From Ruminococcus sp. (GTDB taxonomy: Bacteria > Bacillota > Clostridia > Oscillospirales > Acutalibacteraceae): 64,000 bases of DNA. The position numbers were made by a program, and so were the translations under genes. The notes below the pieces were generated by a model that was not told the DNA's origin, made no database searches, and was given only the letters and a program-made list of their open reading frames with translations. Below are positions 62,114 to 64,000 of this stretch, in pieces (positions within the stretch are counted from its first letter, which is position 1; every line of letters begins with the position of its first letter). The DNA lies in contig JAFUIK010000030.1 of assembly GCA_017473955.1 (NCBI GenBank), positions 1-64,000 on the forward strand, in the 5' to 3' direction.

Positions 62114-63199
62114 ATGAAGAATCCTTTCCTGTCTTATCTTGACGATGGTAAAACCGAATATCTAACACCATTGTGTTCTCTTAATAAAGCTGTATTGAAA
62201 AAAGTCCCAATATACGGAATTGACGATTCAGTAGACGGGAAGACCTTCCGTGAAATATTCTCAACACAGCTCGTTATTGATGAGATTAAAAGTGTAGCGA
62301 GCGATTATCATATTGATATATCTGATTATGAGGACTATATGTTGCCTCGTCTGCTTGACAAAGCGTTAGTGAGTCAGGATGTAAAGTATAATAGTATGGC
62401 TAATCGAATCGCAGAAAAATTCGGAGACAGGTTAGGTCTTTTGCTCTTAGCACTGAAAAAAGGCGAGCAAGAGAATCGTGATGCCCGTCTTGATTGGGAA
62501 GACATACATTGGCGGTATTTACGTGAGCTTGACACAGTGATATTTGTCGGAGGACTCGCAAGCTCTATGTTGGGTAGACGATTTAAAGAACGCATACAGC
62601 ATATTTTTGATTTGGCTAATGAGAAGCCGTACAACATTATGCTGTTTGATAACGGAACGTATGTCGGAGTTATGGGCTGTGCTCAGCTTATGAAAGACAA
62701 CACTACCTCTCTTGTTTTTGACTTTGGACACACTAATCTTAAACGATGTGTAATAAGCAAAGGTGTAGGAGAAATCAGAGGCTTTAACGCTTTTGATAGT
62801 GTAAAGTCCAAATATGTGGGAAGTGTCAAAGATAATGAAGACGCTTGGGAGGAAGCTTTAAAGCTTCACAAGCACCTTGTTAAAACTATAATAGATACCT
62901 ACAAGCAGTGCTGTAATGATTATCAGCTTTCAAAAGAGATAATTATAAGTATTGCTAATTATAATGCGGGCGGGGTATTAAACGCTGAGCGTGGTGGCTA
63001 CGCAAAGCTTACACAGCTTTCGAATGATTACGCGAAGCTTTTGAACGAGGATTTGTCGGGTATGCTTCACAAAGAGGTTAAAGTAAGACTTGTTCACGAC
63101 GGTACTGCAAACGCTCTTTATTTTAACGAGGTTGAGAATTCAATCTGTATTTCGCTTGGTACGGCCTTTGGTGTTGGCTTTACTGACATACATATGTAA
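62114..63199 (+). CDS. ASKHA-fold (ROK/sugar-kinase-like) protein, divergent
   Basis: 361 residues. The C-terminal two-thirds shows phosphate-binding LVFDFGHTNLKRCVIS, the acidic LVHDGTANALYF and the late glycine loop SLGTAFGVGF, in the order of ROK/hexokinase-like ATPases. The N-terminal 130 residues are helical and unlike usual ROK proteins; no zinc or HTH motif is seen. It may phosphorylate a sugar or be a non-enzymatic relative. It begins 23 bases after the exporter, probably on the same transcript. Confidence 0.6.
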   Translation: MKNPFLSYLDDGKTEYLTPLCSLNKAVLKKVPIYGIDDSVDGKTFREIFSTQLVIDEIKSVASDYHIDISDYEDYMLPRLLDKALVSQDVKYNSMANRIAEKFGDRLGLLLLALKKGEQENRDARLDWEDIHWRYLRELDTVIFVGGLASSMLGRRFKERIQHIFDLANEKPYNIMLFDNGTYVGVMGCAQLMKDNTTSLVFDFGHTNLKRCVISKGVGEIRGFNAFDSVKSKYVGSVKDNEDAWEEALKLHKHLVKTIIDTYKQCCNDYQLSKEIIISIANYNAGGVLNAERGGYAKLTQLSNDYAKLLNEDLSGMLHKEVKVRLVHDGTANALYFNEVENSICISLGTAFGVGFTDIHM

Positions 63200-63379
63200 A
63201 AATTACCATAGTCGTTATTCTTGCTTTTTTATAATATAGCGTAGAACTTGCTGTTGTATTTTTAAAAAGTAGGGGTAGCGACTATTTTTTTGTTATATAT
63301 ATACAAAGAATTGATAAAAAGATTGTGCAAAAAGTGTTTGTGAAATTTCCACAAATATATTTATTATTTGATATGGGTG

Positions 63380-63388
63380 TGGTATAAT
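63380..63388 (+). promoter_or_regulatory. Extended -10 promoter of the pullulanase gene
   Basis: TGGTATAAT gives an extended -10 with TATAAT at 63383-63388. The -35 is poor (TTTATT at 63360). TTTGTG (63337-63342) and CACAAA (63350-63355) form a short dyad just upstream, a possible regulator site. The gap 63200-63437 shows nothing else. Confidence 0.6.
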
Positions 63389-63437
63389 ATCTACAACTGA
63401 AATTATGCGGTTAATTTTTGGAAAGAGAGGAATTTTA

Positions 63438-64000
63438 ATGAAATTACGCAGTATTATTTCATGTGTTCTTGCTTTGTTGATGCTCGTTTCTTCAGTAAGT
63501 GTAGGCATTTCTGCTGCTGAAGTTGACATCGCTCAGACAGAATATCACAACCAAAGCTACTTAGAGGATTATGCTCAAGCAGCTAAAAACGAACAGGGCC
63601 TCGGTGCTACATACTCACCTGCGTCCACTACTTTTAAGGTTTGGTCTCCAACTGCAACAGCAGTTATGGTCAAGCTTTACTCAACAGGTACTGACGCTGA
63701 GTCAGGTGCTAGCGTTTTAGGCACACACGCTATGACTAAAAACGCTACAACAGGTGTATGGACATTGACACTTGAAGGCGATTATAAGGATGTATTCTAT
63801 ACATACCTTCTCACAATCGACGGTTCAACAACTGAAACACAGGACCCTTACGCTACTGCTGTTGGTGCTAACGGTGAGCGTTCAATGGTAGTTGACCTTG
63901 ATTCTACTGACCCTGAGGGTTGGGAAGATGATGAGCACGTGCTTTTCGATTCAGCAGCTCAGGCTTCTGTTTGGGAAGTTCACGTTCGTGATTTCTCAAT
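63438..64000 (+). CDS. Secreted type I pullulanase, N-terminal part
   Basis: The first 187 codons; it runs off the right edge. Signal peptide 1-27 (CVLALLMLVSSVSVGISA). A CBM48-like domain follows (GLGATYSPASTTFKVWSPTA, then YAT AVGANGERSMVVDL), and the segment VWEVHVRDFS just before the catalytic barrel is a pullulanase hallmark. It would cut alpha-1,6 bonds in starch and pullulan outside the cell. Whether it carries CBM or dockerin modules is beyond the window. GAGAGG precedes the ATG. Confidence 0.88.
   Translation, partial: MKLRSIISCVLALLMLVSSVSVGISAAEVDIAQTEYHNQSYLEDYAQAAKNEQGLGATYSPASTTFKVWSPTATAVMVKLYSTGTDAESGASVLGTHAMTKNATTGVWTLTLEGDYKDVFYTYLLTIDGSTTETQDPYATAVGANGERSMVVDLDSTDPEGWEDDEHVLFDSAAQASVWEVHVRDFS

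Overview
The window looks like the chromosome of a low-to-mid GC, anaerobic, starch-using gut Clostridium of the Ruminococcus / Oscillospiraceae type, probably near the R. bromii group. The evidence is indirect. There is an oxygen-sensitive class III ribonucleotide reductase and PduL-type fermentation. There is also a full glycogen operon (glgB-glgC-glgD-glgA), a GH31 glucosidase, a secreted pullulanase and a secreted multi-module starch-binding protein with Thr-Glu-Pro linkers. Gram-positive sigma-A promoters (17-bp spacers), strong Shine-Dalgarno sites and U-tailed terminators are common. No IS element, prophage, CRISPR array or rRNA was seen. The RNA genes found are ssrA (tmRNA) and ffs (SRP RNA).

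Layout. 1-8842: the end of pduL, GH31, DegV, an HprK-like ATPase, a TcdA-like E1 enzyme, nrdDG with two NrdR boxes, and DAHP synthase. 8905-14806 (minus): a five-gene operon (LicD, IspD/TarI-like, GatZ/KbaZ-like, zinc dehydrogenase, acyltransferase) that looks like a route to a CDP-activated polyol and its transfer to a surface glycan. 15149-28164: a capsule/exopolysaccharide locus (CpsC, BY-kinase, glycosyltransferases, Wzy-like, Wzx-like) with three unusual members: a B12/radical-SAM protein, a thymidylate-kinase-like protein and an alkaline-phosphatase-superfamily protein. 28404-32968: the starch-binding protein and a pyruvyl-transferase-family protein. 33080-35746 (minus): a YtrA-type GntR/ABC/lipoprotein operon with a visible operator. 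35970-37133: an AI-2E-family exporter.

37211-41411 is an accessory islet. It holds a membrane-anchored TIR protein with a predicted beta-propeller, two small HTH regulators, a Cys-rich small protein with tandem CCATATATGG operators, and a decayed copy of one regulator's tail beyond the TIR gene. 41412-45569 is core: a hairpin array, ssrA-smpB-recR-ybaB-dnaX and SRP RNA. 45671-48688 holds an acetyltransferase and a Zn/Cd ATPase with its ArsR regulator. 48866-54879 is the glycogen operon. 55494-62090 carries rny, small membrane proteins, a COG1313 radical SAM protein, a DUF6514-like protein and an ABC-2 exporter. 62114-63199 is an ASKHA/ROK-like protein, and the pullulanase begins at 63438 and runs off the edge.

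The genes fit a polymer economy. Secreted starch-binding protein and pullulanase would supply maltodextrins, GH31 would trim them, and the glg operon would store glucose. Two envelope-polysaccharide systems lie back to back around divergent promoters at 14886-15067. The most novel-looking items are the TIR/HTH islet, the GatZ-containing polyol-phosphate operon, the LicD protein with a dead second LicD domain, the GlgB with a histone-H1-like tail, the 31-bp palindrome upstream of the DUF6514-like gene, and the GTGAAAT hairpin array next to ssrA.
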